From Vreelandella venusta (GTDB lineage Bacteria > Pseudomonadota > Gammaproteobacteria > Pseudomonadales > Halomonadaceae), in contig NZ_BJUL01000012.1 of the NCBI RefSeq assembly GCF_007989605.1, positions 47,858 through 111,857 on the forward strand: DNA of 64,000 nt, read 5' to 3'. The notes beneath the pieces were generated by a model, which was not told where the DNA came from, did not search any database, and was given only the letters and a program-made list of their open reading frames with translations. The translations under genes and the position numbers were made by a program. Shown here in pieces: positions 29,458-39,300 of the stretch. Every line of letters starts with the position of its first letter. Position 1 is the first letter of the stretch.

Positions 29458-30002
29458 TGGTGATTACTATCCTTTGTAAGATCCGCCTTTTGAATAGCGG
29501 CATCATGCTCCACATCCGCCTGCTCAGCATTTGCCTTGCTAGGTTCATGCTTGCCGCTAGGGTTCACCGCGCGCAGTTCATCGGTAGCAGGTTGATGAGG
29601 CGTTGGGGAAGAGGCTGCTGGCGTGTCTTCGCGTACCGTTTGCAGGGCGTCGTCTAACCGAGCACTCGCGTTGGCAACCCGCTGCTCGGTGTCATTTTGG
29701 GCCGCTTGTGTCGATGAGCTTGAAGAGCTGGAAGAAGAGGGTGCGTCGGCAATGCTCTCAACATCCTGCTTGGCTTTTTTGAGACTGTCATCGAGCTTTT
29801 TCTGCTGCTCGTTGAGCTTTTGACGCAGCTCCTCTGCTTCCAACTGAGCGCTGATTTCGCGCTGCATACCGGATACCGTACGCTTGATTTTGCCAATCCA
29901 CATACCTGTTGTGCGAGCGGCTCTAGGCAGGCGCTCTGGGCCAAGCACCAGAAGCCCGACGATACCAATCAGCATCAGTTCAAGAAAGCCGATATCCAGC
30001 AT
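29454..30002 (-). CDS. tatB: Twin-arginine translocase subunit TatB
   Basis: 182 aa. N-terminal membrane helix MLDIGFLELMLIGIVGLLVL, the hinge GPERLP, and an amphipathic helix (about residues 25-80) including RTTGMWIGKIKRTVSGM match TatB, which binds signal peptides with TatC. The remaining C-terminal region is disordered and Ser/Ala/Asp-rich, with a run of serines near residue 95. The gene starts 3 nt after the tatA stop and overlaps tatC. Confidence 0.95.
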   Translation of the reverse strand: MLDIGFLELMLIGIVGLLVLGPERLPRAARTTGMWIGKIKRTVSGMQREISAQLEAEELRQKLNEQQKKLDDSLKKAKQDVESIADAPSSSSSSSSSTQAAQNDTEQRVANASARLDDALQTVREDTPAASSPTPHQPATDELRAVNPSGKHEPSKANAEQADVEHDAAIQKADLTKDSNHQ

Positions 30003-30005
30003 GGG

Positions 30006-30296
30006 TTATTTGCGCTCTTCGTTACGTTCTGTGGGGCGTTCTTCGGCGGCACGCTTCTCTTCTGCTTGAACATCGTAGGTGTTGCCAGTCTCTTCGTGGC
30101 TGACTTTCGCCTGAGATTGGTCAGCATCTTTTTTGTCGCCGTCTTTCTCTTCTTCGTTAATGGCCTTTTTAAAGCCTTTGACTGCACCGCCTAAATCGGT
30201 GCCCACATTACGCAGTTTCTTGGTGCCGAAAATTAGGATGATAATGCCTAGAACAATCAGCAACTGCCAAATACTGATACCACCTAACATATGCAT
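30006..30296 (-). CDS. tatA: Twin-arginine translocase subunit TatA
   Basis: 96 aa. One membrane helix ([18 protein letters not shown]), the F-G hinge, then the amphipathic helix [20 protein letters not shown], followed by a highly charged Lys/Asp/Glu tail. TatA oligomers form the translocation patch for folded proteins. The first Met (30296) and the third-codon Met are both possible starts. It is the first gene of the tat cluster, 17 nt after hisE, so possibly co-transcribed with ubiEJB-hisE. Confidence 0.96.
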   Translation of the reverse strand: MHMLGGISIWQLLIVLGIIILIFGTKKLRNVGTDLGGAVKGFKKAINEEEKDGDKKDADQSQAKVSHEETGNTYDVQAEEKRAAEERPTERNEERK

Positions 30297-30313
30297 TTCC
30301 TCATCAGTGCAGG

Positions 30314-30670
30314 TTAACGTTGTGTGCGGGACGCTTTTTCTTCATGACCCGAAATACCAAACCGCTGTGCTAGCTCATCTAAAACGCGCTGATGATCCAG
30401 TTCAAGGTGCGACAGCATCACTAAGCTATGAAACCACAGGTCGGCGGTTTCAGCGATCACCGCTTGATGCGCCTGTTCACCGCCGTGCTCAGCATCTTTA
30501 GCAGCCAAAATTGTTTCGGTCGCCTCTTCGCCGACTTTTTCGAGTATCTTGTTCAAACCCTTATGATGCAAGGAGGCAACATAAGAATCTTCTGCACAAG
30601 CGTGTCGACGCTGCTTTAAGACCTCTGCGAGTGCATCTAGCACTTGCGTCGTCTGGGTAGAATCAGTCAT
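30314..30670 (-). CDS. hisE: Phosphoribosyl-ATP pyrophosphatase
   Basis: 118 aa, second step of histidine synthesis (PR-ATP to PR-AMP + PPi). The MazG-like helical core shows [20 protein letters not shown] with the metal-binding Glu cluster, and [14 protein letters not shown] with the second acidic pair. The start at 30670 is set by AGGA six bases upstream and by homology length; a longer reading to 30736 has no support. In Pseudomonas hisI sits between ubiB and hisE; here hisE follows ubiB directly and hisI is not in the window. Confidence 0.95.
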   Translation of the reverse strand: MTDSTQTTQVLDALAEVLKQRRHACAEDSYVASLHHKGLNKILEKVGEEATETILAAKDAEHGGEQAHQAVIAETADLWFHSLVMLSHLELDHQRVLDELAQRFGISGHEEKASRTQR

Positions 30671-30766
30671 AGGCATCCTTTTATCAATCATCACCGCGCG
30701 GTCACCAAAGGTCAGTGCTTTCGCCAAAAGCGACACTGAGGCGCTTTATCTTACTGCCTGATTGTT

Positions 30767-32389
30767 TCATTGCCATAGCAGCAGCAATAAGCCGACGCCC
30801 GCCGCTGCTAAAACAGGCCACTCTTGAGCCGATGCCCAGCCGCTCAGCGGCTGCCAGGCCAGGGCAATAGCAAGCAAAATAAGCCCGATACGCAGTCGGT
30901 AATGACGTTTATGCTGGCGCGTCAGTTGCTGCTGAACCGCACCAATTGACGTTGCTTGCTGATGACGCTGACGGTGCTCATGCTCCATTCGGTTTAGCGC
31001 TTGATGCGCTAGCACGGGGAGTTCAGGCAACTGATGAGAAAGCTCTGGCGCTTGGCGTTTGAGCGACTCCCAAAGACCGCCGATACCCGCGCGCTGTTTC
31101 ATCCACTTTTCTAGATATGGTTTCGCGGTGCTCCACAGATCTAGATCAGGATAGAGCTGGCGACCCAGCCCTTCGATGTTCAGCAGCGTTTTTTGCAACA
31201 ATACTAGCTGTGGTTGTACTTCCATATTAAAACGCCGTGCCGTTTGAAACAGCCCTAACAGCACCTGCCCAAACGAAATATCTTTGAGCGGTTTTTCAAG
31301 AATGGGTTCGCATACGGTACGAATCGCGGCTGCGAACTCGTTGGCGCGGGTGTTTTCGCCTACCCAACCGGACTCAATATGTAACGCGGCTACTTCGTAG
31401 TAATCTTGATGGAAAAATGCCAGTAGGTTACGTGCAAGGTAGTCTTGATCTTCTCGGGTAAGGCTCCCCACGATGCCGCAGTCGATGGCGATATACTGTG
31501 GGTCTTCAGGATCATCGCAATTAACAAAGATATTGCCGGGGTGCATATCGGCATGGAAGAAGTTATCTCGGAAGACCTGGGTAAAGAAGATTTCTACGCC
31601 GCGTTCAGCTAGCTTCTTAAGGTTGGTTCCGCGCGCCTTGAGGGTGTCTAAATCAGCCACAGGCACGCCGCGAATACGCTCCTGAACCATGACATGGCGA
31701 CGGGTGTATGACCAATAAATTGTCGGTACAAACAGCAGCGGTGAGTCTTTGAAATTACGCTTAAGTTGCGATGTGTTTGCTGCTTCTTTGTAGAGATCAA
31801 GTTCGTCAAATAGGGTGGCTTCGTAATCACGAATCACTTCTACGGGGCGTAAGCGTTTTGCGTCAGGCACCTTACCCAGCAACTTAGCGATTTGGTACAT
31901 CAACGCCATATCTTGGCGCATAATGCGCTCGATGCCGGGGCGAATAATTTTGACGACGACATCTTCACCGCTATGCAGCGTGGCCGCGTGCACCTGGGCA
32001 ATTGAAGCTGATGCCAAAGGCACTCGATCAAAGGCGGCAAATGCCTCTACCAGCGACATTTCAAGCTCTTTCTCGACCCGTGCAGCGGCTAGTTCGCCGG
32101 GGAAGGGCGGCACTTGGTCTTGTAACCGTTTTAATTCATCGGCGATGTCTTCTGGCAGTAGGTCTCGACGGGTCGAGAGCATTTGGCCAAATTTAATAAA
32201 AATCGGCCCCAGTGCTTCCAGGGCTAGGCGCAGCCGCTCGCCGCGACTGCGCTGCCCGACAGGGAGCAGTTTTAGGGGCGAAAGCGTCATTAAGGCACGT
32301 AGCCAGAACGGCAGCCGCTCAACGGGTATCAACGTATCTAAGCGATGGCGAGCCACTATCCAAGAGATTTTTAATAACCGCAGGCTCAT
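30767..32389 (-). CDS. ubiB: Ubiquinone biosynthesis kinase-like protein UbiB
   Basis: 540 aa, atypical ADCK/UbiB protein-kinase-like ATPase required for ubiquinone synthesis and lipid handling. The family KxGQ motif is in [19 protein letters not shown] near residue 85, the nucleotide-binding Ala-rich loop in [15 protein letters not shown], and the catalytic region in [14 protein letters not shown] followed by [10 protein letters not shown]. Two membrane helices are predicted at the extreme C-terminus (about residues 495-540). The start overlaps the ubiJ stop by one base (TGATG). Confidence 0.97.
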   Translation of the reverse strand: MSLRLLKISWIVARHRLDTLIPVERLPFWLRALMTLSPLKLLPVGQRSRGERLRLALEALGPIFIKFGQMLSTRRDLLPEDIADELKRLQDQVPPFPGELAAARVEKELEMSLVEAFAAFDRVPLASASIAQVHAATLHSGEDVVVKIIRPGIERIMRQDMALMYQIAKLLGKVPDAKRLRPVEVIRDYEATLFDELDLYKEAANTSQLKRNFKDSPLLFVPTIYWSYTRRHVMVQERIRGVPVADLDTLKARGTNLKKLAERGVEIFFTQVFRDNFFHADMHPGNIFVNCDDPEDPQYIAIDCGIVGSLTREDQDYLARNLLAFFHQDYYEVAALHIESGWVGENTRANEFAAAIRTVCEPILEKPLKDISFGQVLLGLFQTARRFNMEVQPQLVLLQKTLLNIEGLGRQLYPDLDLWSTAKPYLEKWMKQRAGIGGLWESLKRQAPELSHQLPELPVLAHQALNRMEHEHRQRHQQATSIGAVQQQLTRQHKRHYRLRIGLILLAIALAWQPLSGWASAQEWPVLAAAGVGLLLLLWQ

Positions 32390-33066
32390 CAGCGCGGCTC
32401 CTCAAGGTGTGGTTGCTTGTTGGGCGACTGGCTGGTCGTTAACTGTGTCAAACGCTTATGCAAGCGATTGAGCTTGGCTTCCAGACGGTCGGTGGCGATC
32501 TCAAGTTCGGTCAAGTGGTCGCGGAGCACGTCGCGCTGCTGGCGGCCGGGGAGTATGCGGGCTTCTTCAAATACGTATTCAGAAACGTCTTGTAACAGCT
32601 CATCTTTTGCTCTTAGCCCCCAGCGCGCGGCGCGTCGGACGCCTTCGGCCAGTGAATGAGCGGGCATATCTCCCAGCCAGCGAGCTAGCTCGCCCTCCCA
32701 GTCGATATCCAGATCAAACAGCAGGTCACGGGTAGCCTCCAGAAGGTGGATGCGGCCGCGCACAGAAAGCTTGCCGTCAAACATCAGCCGCTCAATGGAG
32801 GCACCACTTAACCACTCAGAGAGTGTTTCAGGAGTGAGTTCGACGATGGCATCGACGTCAGTTTCGTCTAAATCATCGCCACGCAGCAGATCAATCCCTG
32901 CATGGTGGTAGTGCAGCACCAGCTGAAGGTGAGGCTTTTCAAGCCTTACCAGTAGTCGACTCCCTGCTAACGCAGATAAGCGCGCAGGCGCGGCTGGATC
33001 ACGGGCAAGCAAGGCATTCAACGTGCGTTCACATCCGGCCAGCAACAGGGTCGGGGTGACTAGCAT
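32389..33066 (-). CDS. ubiJ: Ubiquinone biosynthesis accessory factor UbiJ (SCP2 domain)
   Basis: 225 aa. The N-terminal SCP2-like lipid-binding domain (about residues 10-115, with [20 protein letters not shown]) is followed by a helical C-terminal part ending in a coiled coil ([20 protein letters not shown]). UbiJ scaffolds the Ubi metabolon and binds polyprenyl lipid. The start at 33066 is chosen because AGGT is well spaced and the protein then begins MLVTPTLLL like its relatives; an upstream start at 33117 would overlap ubiE more. ubiE-ubiJ-ubiB is a compact operon. Confidence 0.93.
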   Translation of the reverse strand: MLVTPTLLLAGCERTLNALLARDPAAPARLSALAGSRLLVRLEKPHLQLVLHYHHAGIDLLRGDDLDETDVDAIVELTPETLSEWLSGASIERLMFDGKLSVRGRIHLLEATRDLLFDLDIDWEGELARWLGDMPAHSLAEGVRRAARWGLRAKDELLQDVSEYVFEEARILPGRQQRDVLRDHLTELEIATDRLEAKLNRLHKRLTQLTTSQSPNKQPHLEEPR

Positions 33067-33088
33067 GCTGACCTCATTGTCGGTGAAT

Positions 33089-33844
33089 TCATAATTTAAT
33101 GCCGCGGTGAAGGGCAACGATACCGCCGGTCAGGTTGGTATATTCGACCCGATCAAGCCCGGCCGTTTCCATCATGCCTTTCAGGGTTTCCTGGTCGGGA
33201 TGCATGCGAATAGATTCGGCGAGGTAGCGATAACTCTCACCGTCCCCGGCTACTAGTTCGCCCATTTTAGGCAGCAGGCGGAAGGAGTACTCATCGTAGG
33301 CTTTTGACAGCAGGGCGCTATTTGGCTTCGAAAATTCAAGCACTAGCAACCGTCCGCCAGGCTTTAGCACGCGTGTCATAGAGCGCAGCGCAGCGTCTTT
33401 GTCGGTGACGTTGCGCAGCCCGAAGGCAATTGTAATGCAGTCAAAACTGTTGTCCGGAAATGGCAGGCACTCGGCGTTGGCTTGTACAAACTCAACGTTG
33501 CCTCCAACGCCATTGTCCATCAGTTTGTCGCGGCCAACGTTGAGCATGGAGGCGTTAATGTCGGCCAATACCACTTTGCCACGCGGGCCAACCAAGCGAG
33601 AGAACTTGAGCGTCAAATCGCCAGTGCCGCCAGCAATATCCAGCACATGGTGCCCAGGGCGAACACCTGCGCGCTCAATCGCAAGGCGTTTCCAGATGCG
33701 ATGGATACCCATGGACATCAAGTCATTCATGATGTCATAGCGCGTAGCGACCGAGTGAAAGACATCGGCAACACGAGACGCTTTCTCGTCAACCGCGACT
33801 TCCTGGTAACCAAAATGGGTGGTGCGTTTTTCAGAGGGGCTCAT
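33089..33844 (-). CDS. ubiE: Ubiquinone/menaquinone C-methyltransferase
   Basis: 251 aa SAM-dependent methyltransferase that methylates the benzoquinone ring at C2 (and demethylmenaquinone where present). It has the SAM motif [20 protein letters not shown] near residue 68 and the UbiE signatures [17 protein letters not shown] near residue 35 and [17 protein letters not shown] near residue 160. It heads the ubiEJB run after a gap of about 120 bp from the DUF971 gene. Confidence 0.97.
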   Translation of the reverse strand: MSPSEKRTTHFGYQEVAVDEKASRVADVFHSVATRYDIMNDLMSMGIHRIWKRLAIERAGVRPGHHVLDIAGGTGDLTLKFSRLVGPRGKVVLADINASMLNVGRDKLMDNGVGGNVEFVQANAECLPFPDNSFDCITIAFGLRNVTDKDAALRSMTRVLKPGGRLLVLEFSKPNSALLSKAYDEYSFRLLPKMGELVAGDGESYRYLAESIRMHPDQETLKGMMETAGLDRVEYTNLTGGIVALHRGIKL

Positions 33845-33965
33845 GGGGCTCTAGCTCCCGGGTTCGAGGCGGTAATAATCGACCAAAAGGTCGTCGCAAT
33901 AAATGGTTAGCGACATTGTAGCCTTCTCACCCCCAACTTGTCTGCGCTTCAACTGAGGTCAAGCG

Positions 33966-34367
33966 TCACAGCTGTTTGAATTGGATACCGGTTGGTTCGC
34001 GGGAGGCGCCAGCCTCTTCGAGGCGTTGTAGGTAGTTTTGCCAATACTCTGTTTGATGCTGAGCTAAGTCATAAAGATAGTTCCAGCTGTAAAGTCCGCT
34101 GTCGTGGCCGTCGTCAAAGTGCAATTTCAGAGCGTAATTACCTGCTTGGGTAATGTTTTGCAGGCCGACATCTTTTTTACCCACTTGTAGTACGGCAGTA
34201 TCGCCGCCGTGGCCACGCACTTCGGCTGAGGGTGAATAGACCCGTAAAAATTCGACAGGTAGCCGATAGCTTTCACCCGTGGCATAGCCGAGCTCTAGCT
34301 CGCGAGCCTGCTTATGGTAGTGAACCCGCGTTGGGGTGGGGGCATTCGTAGAAACAGGGGCGTTCAT
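33966..34367 (-). CDS. DUF971 (GBBH-like N-terminal) domain protein
   Basis: 133 aa from ATG 34367; a GTG at 34379 would add four residues but leaves almost no room for a ribosome-binding site. The DUF971 domain spans about residues 15-105 (VHYHKQARELELGY ... LKLHFDDGHDSGLYSWNYLY), the fold found as the N-terminal zinc-containing domain of gamma-butyrobetaine hydroxylase. The Cys ligands of that domain are absent here. Free-standing copies next to hslU/ubiE are common in Pseudomonas and relatives; the function is unknown. It follows hslU after the structured region at 34395-34580. Confidence 0.88.
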   Translation of the reverse strand: MNAPVSTNAPTPTRVHYHKQARELELGYATGESYRLPVEFLRVYSPSAEVRGHGGDTAVLQVGKKDVGLQNITQAGNYALKLHFDDGHDSGLYSWNYLYDLAQHQTEYWQNYLQRLEEAGASREPTGIQFKQL

Positions 34368-34394
34368 TGATGACGTCACCTCTTACGATATTGA

Positions 34395-34580
34395 GCTAAA
34401 GCGGATTGACCGACTATTTGCGCTTTAGCAAATGCGTGAAGGCAAGCGCCACGGCTAACGTTTGATCGACAGGACGTCGATCAAGCACGAGCAACAGGGA
34501 TGTTGTTTTCGTGCGTGACGTTAGACGCAGCGCAGCCTGAACAGCAGCATTTGCGTGCGTAAAAAGCGGGCAAGCTGCTG
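34395..34580. other. Highly structured intergenic element with a three-way junction
   Basis: Perfect inverted repeats nest as follows. Outer stem: GCAAATGC 34428-34435 / GCATTTGC 34547-34554; AGGC 34440-34443 / GCCT 34535-34538; GCGC 34446-34449 / GCGC 34530-34533; CTAACGT 34455-34461 / ACGTTAG 34518-34524. Inside, two hairpins abut with no spacer: TTGATCGAC 34462-34470 / GTCGATCAA 34476-34484 (5-nt loop), and GCACGA 34485-34490 / TCGTGC 34509-34514 with inner CAACA 34492-34496 / TGTTG 34501-34505. Flanking repeats: GCTAAAGCG 34395-34403 / CGCTTTAGC 34421-34429, and CAGCAGC 34542-34548 / GCTGCTG 34574-34580. No T run follows on either strand, so it is not a simple terminator. It lies between hslU and the DUF971 gene, both minus strand. 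It could be a structured RNA, an mRNA processing or stability element, or a palindromic mobile remnant. Confidence 0.75.
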
Positions 34581-34604
34581 CGGGCTATACCGATATAAGC
34601 GCGT

Positions 34605-35927
34605 TTACAAAATGTATCGCGATAGGTCTTCGTCCACTGCTAGCTCACCCAGCTGGGCATTGACGTAATCGGCATCGATGACCAGCGGGCTATTCATGTC
34701 GCCGCCTTTGAAGGAGGCTTCTTCAAGCAGTCGTTCCAGCACTGTATGTAAACGGCGAGCACCAATATTCTCGGTGCCTTCGTTGACTTGCCAGGAAATT
34801 TCGGCAATACGCTCAATACCGTCTGGAGTGAACTCGATATCCAGCCCTTCGGTAGCCAGCAGTGCTTGATACTGCTTGGTGAGCGAGGCGGAGGGCTCGG
34901 TGAGAATTCGCTGGAAATCGCCAGGGGTCAGCGCGTCCAGTTCAACACGGATCGGCAAGCGTCCTTGTAGCTCTGGAATAAGGTCCGAGGGACGCGATAG
35001 GTGGAAAGCGCCCGAAGCAATAAACAGGATATGATCGGTTTTGACCATGCCGTACTTGGTTGACACGGTAGAACCTTCGATTAACGGCAATAGGTCTCGC
35101 TGAACGCCTTCGCGGGAGACTTCGCCGCCGCTAGACTGGCCGCTCCCTTTGGCAACTTTGTCAATCTCATCCAGGAAGACAATCCCATGCTGCTCGACGG
35201 CTTCGACGGCGCGGGCTTTGATCTCTTCTTCATTGACCAGCTTGCCAGCTTCTTCATCGCGCAGTAGAACCAGTGCCTCTTTCACCGTTACACGGCGCTG
35301 CTCACGCTTTTGCTGGCCCATGTTGGAGAACAGACTCTGTAGCTGGTTGGTCATCTCCTCCATGCCCGGCGGCGTCATTATGTCGATGCCTTGCCCGTGG
35401 GAGGAAACTTCGATATCGATCTCTTTATCATCCAGCTGGCCTTCCCGAAGCTTTTTGCGGAAGGTTTGACGCGTGCCACTATCTTCCCGAGGCTTATCTT
35501 CCTGGCCGCGGGGCGGGGGTAGCAGCGCGTCTAGAACGCGGTCTTCAGCAGCATCTTCAGCGCGATGGCCAACTTCTTCCTTCGCGTATTCGCGCACCAT
35601 TTTAATGGCAGCTTCCATCAAGTCGCGAATAATCGACTCAACGTCCCGGCCTACATAGCCTACTTCGGTAAATTTAGTCGCCTCGACCTTGATGAAGGGC
35701 GCTCTGGCTAGTTTGGCAAGGCGGCGAGCAATTTCAGTTTTACCTACGCCGGTCGGGCCAATCATCAGAATATTTTTGGGCGTTACTTCCGGACGCAATT
35801 CGTCGTCTAATTGCATGCGCCGCCAGCGGTTACGTAGGGCAATGGCCACAGCGCGCTTGGCATCCTGCTGGCCAATAATGTATTGATCCAGGGCGTGAAC
35901 GATTTCGCGGGGTGTCATCTGAGTCAT
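34605..35927 (-). CDS. hslU: ATP-dependent protease ATPase subunit HslU
   Basis: 440 aa AAA+ unfoldase that feeds the HslV peptidase. It starts [20 protein letters not shown], as in the family; an upstream in-frame Met at 35942 is not favoured. Walker A is [17 protein letters not shown] near residue 60, Walker [15 protein letters not shown] near residue 250, with the intermediate I-domain between them. The C-terminal tail EDLSRYIL is the part that inserts into HslV. The gene begins 11 nt after hslV; the pair forms an operon usually under heat-shock control, though no clear sigma-32 promoter was identified here. Confidence 0.97.
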   Translation of the reverse strand: MTQMTPREIVHALDQYIIGQQDAKRAVAIALRNRWRRMQLDDELRPEVTPKNILMIGPTGVGKTEIARRLAKLARAPFIKVEATKFTEVGYVGRDVESIIRDLMEAAIKMVREYAKEEVGHRAEDAAEDRVLDALLPPPRGQEDKPREDSGTRQTFRKKLREGQLDDKEIDIEVSSHGQGIDIMTPPGMEEMTNQLQSLFSNMGQQKREQRRVTVKEALVLLRDEEAGKLVNEEEIKARAVEAVEQHGIVFLDEIDKVAKGSGQSSGGEVSREGVQRDLLPLIEGSTVSTKYGMVKTDHILFIASGAFHLSRPSDLIPELQGRLPIRVELDALTPGDFQRILTEPSASLTKQYQALLATEGLDIEFTPDGIERIAEISWQVNEGTENIGARRLHTVLERLLEEASFKGGDMNSPLVIDADYVNAQLGELAVDEDLSRYIL

Positions 35928-35938
35928 AAAAAGGGGCC

Positions 35939-36472
35939 TCAACGGTCGTTGATGTTCAGCTCTTCGAGCGTCACGTGGTGATTGGTAAATACGCAGATGT
36001 CGCCGGCGATTTCGAGTGACTTTTCAGTGATTTCACGAGCAGAAAGCTCGGTATTTTCCAATAGTGCGCGGGCGCTTGCCTGGGCAAAGTTGCCGCCAGA
36101 GCCAATAGCAATAATGCCGCGTTCAGGCTCAACCACATCACCGTTGCCAGTGATAATCAGTGATGCACTGTGGTCAGCTACAGCCAGTAGTGCTTCCAGG
36201 CGGCGCAGCGCTCGATCGGTGCGCCAATCCTTGGCCAACTCAACCGCTGCTTTGGTGAGGTGTCCTTGGTATTTTTCTAACTGCGCTTCAAAACGCTCAA
36301 ACAGGGTGAAGGCATCGGCGGTGCCGCCAGCAAAACCCGCGAGCACTTTGCCTCGATACAGGCGGCGCACTTTACTCGCATTGCCTTTCATTACGGTGTT
36401 GCCTAGTGATACTTGGCCGTCGCCTGCAAGGGCAACCTGATTACCGCGGCGTACGGATACAATAGTGGTCAT
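35939..36472 (-). CDS. hslV: ATP-dependent protease peptidase subunit HslV
   Basis: 177 aa proteasome-beta-like threonine peptidase. After removal of Met the catalytic Thr is exposed ([20 protein letters not shown]), and the conserved [15 protein letters not shown] and [16 protein letters not shown] segments follow. The start at 36472 is set by AGGAG eight bases upstream; a reading extended to 36499 would bury the catalytic Thr. It is the first gene of hslVU. Confidence 0.97.
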   Translation of the reverse strand: MTTIVSVRRGNQVALAGDGQVSLGNTVMKGNASKVRRLYRGKVLAGFAGGTADAFTLFERFEAQLEKYQGHLTKAAVELAKDWRTDRALRRLEALLAVADHSASLIITGNGDVVEPERGIIAIGSGGNFAQASARALLENTELSAREITEKSLEIAGDICVFTNHHVTLEELNINDR

Positions 36473-36559
36473 GGAGATAACTCCTTGGGGGAGGCACATG
36501 CTCCCGATGACTGATCGGCCATTTTAAAAGACCGTATAAAAAGCGATTCACAACAAAAT

Positions 36560-36590
36560 GCGGGCGGCTGATAAAAAATCAACCGCCCGC
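36560..36590 (-). terminator. Hairpin downstream of the SPOR-domain gene
   Basis: GCGGGCGG / CCGCCCGC, extended by an imperfect CTGAT/ATCA inner stem around AAAAA, followed on the minus strand by ATTTTGTT. It separates the SPOR gene from hslVU. Confidence 0.7.
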
Positions 36591-36681
36591 TAAATAAAGC
36601 TGTTAGATAAAGTGTTTTTTAACGGGGCTTATGACGATAAAAGCCTGCCTAGCCCGTTGGTTAACGTCGTCTGTGGTTAGA

Positions 36682-37467
36682 TTAGTTCTGTAGCTGGATC
36701 AGCAGTGGCTCAATGCCCTGTGTGGCCATTAAGTCTTGGGCGCGGTTAAGCTCCCGGGTATCTTCGTAAGGGCCTACTTGAACACGGTGCCAGGTATCGC
36801 CATTAGCCTTTACCTCGCTAACTTGGGCCAGCAGGCTCAAGTTGCGCAGGCGGCCACGCAACTGCTCGGCATCGCTTAACTCTCGAAACGATGCGGCCTG
36901 TAGCATGTAGCGGTTAGGCGTGTTGCTGGCAGGTGCTTGCTGGGCCGCGGCCACTTGCTCTTCAGGGCGCATATTTGCCGCAATCACCTGAGCAATAGGG
37001 TCATCGTTCTGGCGTGCACTGGCATTGCTTGTCGTTGTTTCACTGCTCGTTGTTGTTGCACTTGCTGTCGCGCTGTTACTTGCGGTTGTTTGCTGCTGCG
37101 TTGTTGCTGCTTCAGGGCGATTCACAGTTGATGGCAGCGACACGCCTGGAGCGATGACTTCTGTGTCTGGCAGCAGTGTGTAGAACTCAAACGTCGGCAT
37201 TGCTGGCTCGGTGACGTTTTCTGTTTGACGCGCAGCGCTGCGCTCATCGCTGTCGGCAGGCTTAGGTAAGACAGTTGCTTGGGGCGTGTCTTCCTGCTCT
37301 TGCCAAGGAGCGGTGCCATGTTGATGTTGTGCTAGGAAGAAGCCTGCCGCTAAGCCTGCTATCCCCCAAAGCCAACCAGGGATTTTGAATCCGCCGCCTG
37401 AGCTTTTGCTGGCTTTGCGCTGAGAGGTGGCTCCTCGGCGGGCGGGCTTCTCTTTTGGGCTGGCCAT
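36682..37467 (-). CDS. ftsN: SPOR-domain cell-division protein (FtsN-like)
   Basis: 261 aa. Basic cytoplasmic N-terminus (KEKPARRGATSQRKASK), one membrane helix at about residues 29-46 (GWLWGIAGLAAGFFLAQ), a low-complexity Thr/Ser/Ala/Gln linker (about residues 115-185), and a C-terminal SPOR domain (about residues 185-260, starting RYMLQAASFRELSDAEQLRG) that binds denuded peptidoglycan at the septum. This layout and the argS-hslV location match FtsN of pseudomonads. It lacks a recognisable essential-helix motif, so other SPOR proteins cannot be excluded. It begins 3 nt after argS. Confidence 0.85.
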   Translation of the reverse strand: MASPKEKPARRGATSQRKASKSSGGGFKIPGWLWGIAGLAAGFFLAQHQHGTAPWQEQEDTPQATVLPKPADSDERSAARQTENVTEPAMPTFEFYTLLPDTEVIAPGVSLPSTVNRPEAATTQQQTTASNSATASATTTSSETTTSNASARQNDDPIAQVIAANMRPEEQVAAAQQAPASNTPNRYMLQAASFRELSDAEQLRGRLRNLSLLAQVSEVKANGDTWHRVQVGPYEDTRELNRAQDLMATQGIEPLLIQLQN

Positions 37468-37470
37468 CGC

Positions 37471-39156
37471 TTACATCTCCTCTGGGGCGCTGACCCCCAT
37501 AAGGTCAAGGCCGTTGCGAAGCACCTGCTTGGTGGCTAAGCCAAGAGCTAAGCGTGTGTTACGCAGGGTATCGTCTTCAACCATGACTTTAACGGCGTTG
37601 TAGCAGGTGTGGAAATCACCTGAAAGGTCCAATAGATACTGAGCAACCTGCTGGGGCTCGCGATTTTTAGCGGCGTTCTCAACCACTTCTGGGTAGCGCG
37701 CCAAGCGATTAAGTACCGCTTTTTCCTGGTCGCTATCGAGCAATGCGAGGTTAGCTAGAGCAGTGCTGTGGCTGAATGGCTGGCCAGCATCCTCGGCTTT
37801 GCGCAGCATGCTAGCTACCCGCGCGTGGGCGTATTGAATGTAATACACCGGGTTATCGTTCGACTGCGAGCGCGCCAAATCGATATCAAAGGTAAGCTGT
37901 GAATCCGCCCGGCGTGCGGCCAGGAAGAAGCGAGTGGCGTCGCGGCCAACTTCGTCAATTAGGTCACGCACGGTGACATAGCTGCCAGCACGTTTGGAAA
38001 GCTTTACCTCGACACCTGAGCGGGTCACCATCACCATCTGATGTAAAACGTAGTCGGGCCAGCCTTTTGGAATGCCGACCTCAAGTGCCTGCAAACCTGC
38101 ACGAACACGGGTAACCGTGGAGTGATGGTCAGCACCTTGCTCGTTAATCACGGTTTTAAAGCCGCGTTGCCACTTGTTCAGGTGGTAGGCCACATCCGGT
38201 AAGAAGTAGGTGTAACCGCCTTCGCGTTTGCGCATCACGCGGTCTTTATCATCGCCAAAGTCAGTGGTGCGTAGCCACATGGCACCGTCTTCTTCGTACG
38301 TATGGCCATTCGCAACGAGCTTTTCAACGGTCGCGTCTACTTTGCCGTCTTGGTAAAGCGATGACTCAAGGAAGTAGACGTCAAACTCAACGCCAAACGC
38401 TTTCAGATCTAAATCCTGTTCTCGGCGTAGCCAAGCGACAGCGAAGGCCTGAATGGCATCTAGATCATTAGCATCTGCTTTAGCGGTGACTTCACGGTCA
38501 TCGGCTGCCACCGTTTTGCCGGCCATGTAGTCATTAGCCACATCAACGATGTATTCACCGCGGTAGCCGTCTTCTGGCCAGCTGGGATCGTCTGGCCCAA
38601 GGCCCTTGGCGCGAGCTTGAACAGAAAGCGCCAGATTTTTGATCTGGGCACCGGCATCGTTGTAATAAAATTCGCGCGTCACATCGTAGCCGGTGGCTTC
38701 TAGCAGGCGGCAAATGCAATCGCCTATGGCTGCGCCACGGCCATGGCCAACATGAAGAGGTCCTGTCGGGTTGGCAGACACAAACTCCACTTGGACCTTC
38801 TCGCCCTTGCCAATCAGGCTGCGGCCAAAGGCGTCGCCGCTATCGAGCACTTGAGCAACAATTTGAGCGGCCGCATCTGTGGCAGCAAAAAAATTAATAA
38901 AACCGGGGCCAGCAATCTCGGTTTTTTGAATGGCATCGCTCGCGGGGAGGGCGGCGACCAGTAGATCGGCTAGCTCGCGCGGCTTCTTCGCTGCTGGCTT
39001 CGCCAGCATAAGCGCTAGATTGGTGGCGTAGTCGCCGTGCGCTTTATCTTTAGTGGGGTCAACTTTAATCGTCGGCTGTAGATCGTCGGGCAGCACGCCT
39101 TGGTGCTTAAGCGCGTCAATCGCGCCTTCTAGCAAAGTAACAATTGTGTCTTTCAT
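37471..39156 (-). CDS. argS: Arginyl-tRNA synthetase
   Basis: 561 aa class Ia synthetase. The N-terminal tRNA-binding domain covers about residues 1-110. The HIGH-type motif appears as [20 protein letters not shown] near residue 130 and the KMSKS equivalent as [12 protein letters not shown] near residue 360. The DALR anticodon-binding domain is at the C-terminus ([20 protein letters not shown] onward). It catalyses Arg-tRNA formation in the cytoplasm. It lies between priA and the SPOR gene. Confidence 0.98.
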   Translation of the reverse strand: MKDTIVTLLEGAIDALKHQGVLPDDLQPTIKVDPTKDKAHGDYATNLALMLAKPAAKKPRELADLLVAALPASDAIQKTEIAGPGFINFFAATDAAAQIVAQVLDSGDAFGRSLIGKGEKVQVEFVSANPTGPLHVGHGRGAAIGDCICRLLEATGYDVTREFYYNDAGAQIKNLALSVQARAKGLGPDDPSWPEDGYRGEYIVDVANDYMAGKTVAADDREVTAKADANDLDAIQAFAVAWLRREQDLDLKAFGVEFDVYFLESSLYQDGKVDATVEKLVANGHTYEEDGAMWLRTTDFGDDKDRVMRKREGGYTYFLPDVAYHLNKWQRGFKTVINEQGADHHSTVTRVRAGLQALEVGIPKGWPDYVLHQMVMVTRSGVEVKLSKRAGSYVTVRDLIDEVGRDATRFFLAARRADSQLTFDIDLARSQSNDNPVYYIQYAHARVASMLRKAEDAGQPFSHSTALANLALLDSDQEKAVLNRLARYPEVVENAAKNREPQQVAQYLLDLSGDFHTCYNAVKVMVEDDTLRNTRLALGLATKQVLRNGLDLMGVSAPEEM

Positions 39157-39300
39157 TTAAATATCCGAATGTCGTCAGTGGCGGCGTGTGCATGCGCTCA
39201 TGTTAGGCAGCGGCAAAGCGGCCATTATCGGCAATTGGCGCGCAGTTTCAAAGCCGTATTACATTACAGGGCGAGCCAATGGCCCGTGATATCCCTGTCT

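Noticed and set aside
31923..32471. 182-codon open frame on the plus strand across ubiB
   Set aside because: Antisense shadow of ubiB and the ubiJ end; Arg/Ser-rich composition, no ribosome-binding site, no family features.
34428..34554. Structured element as a plain intrinsic terminator of hslU
   Set aside because: No T run on the minus strand after any stem, and the nested three-way fold is far larger than a terminator needs.
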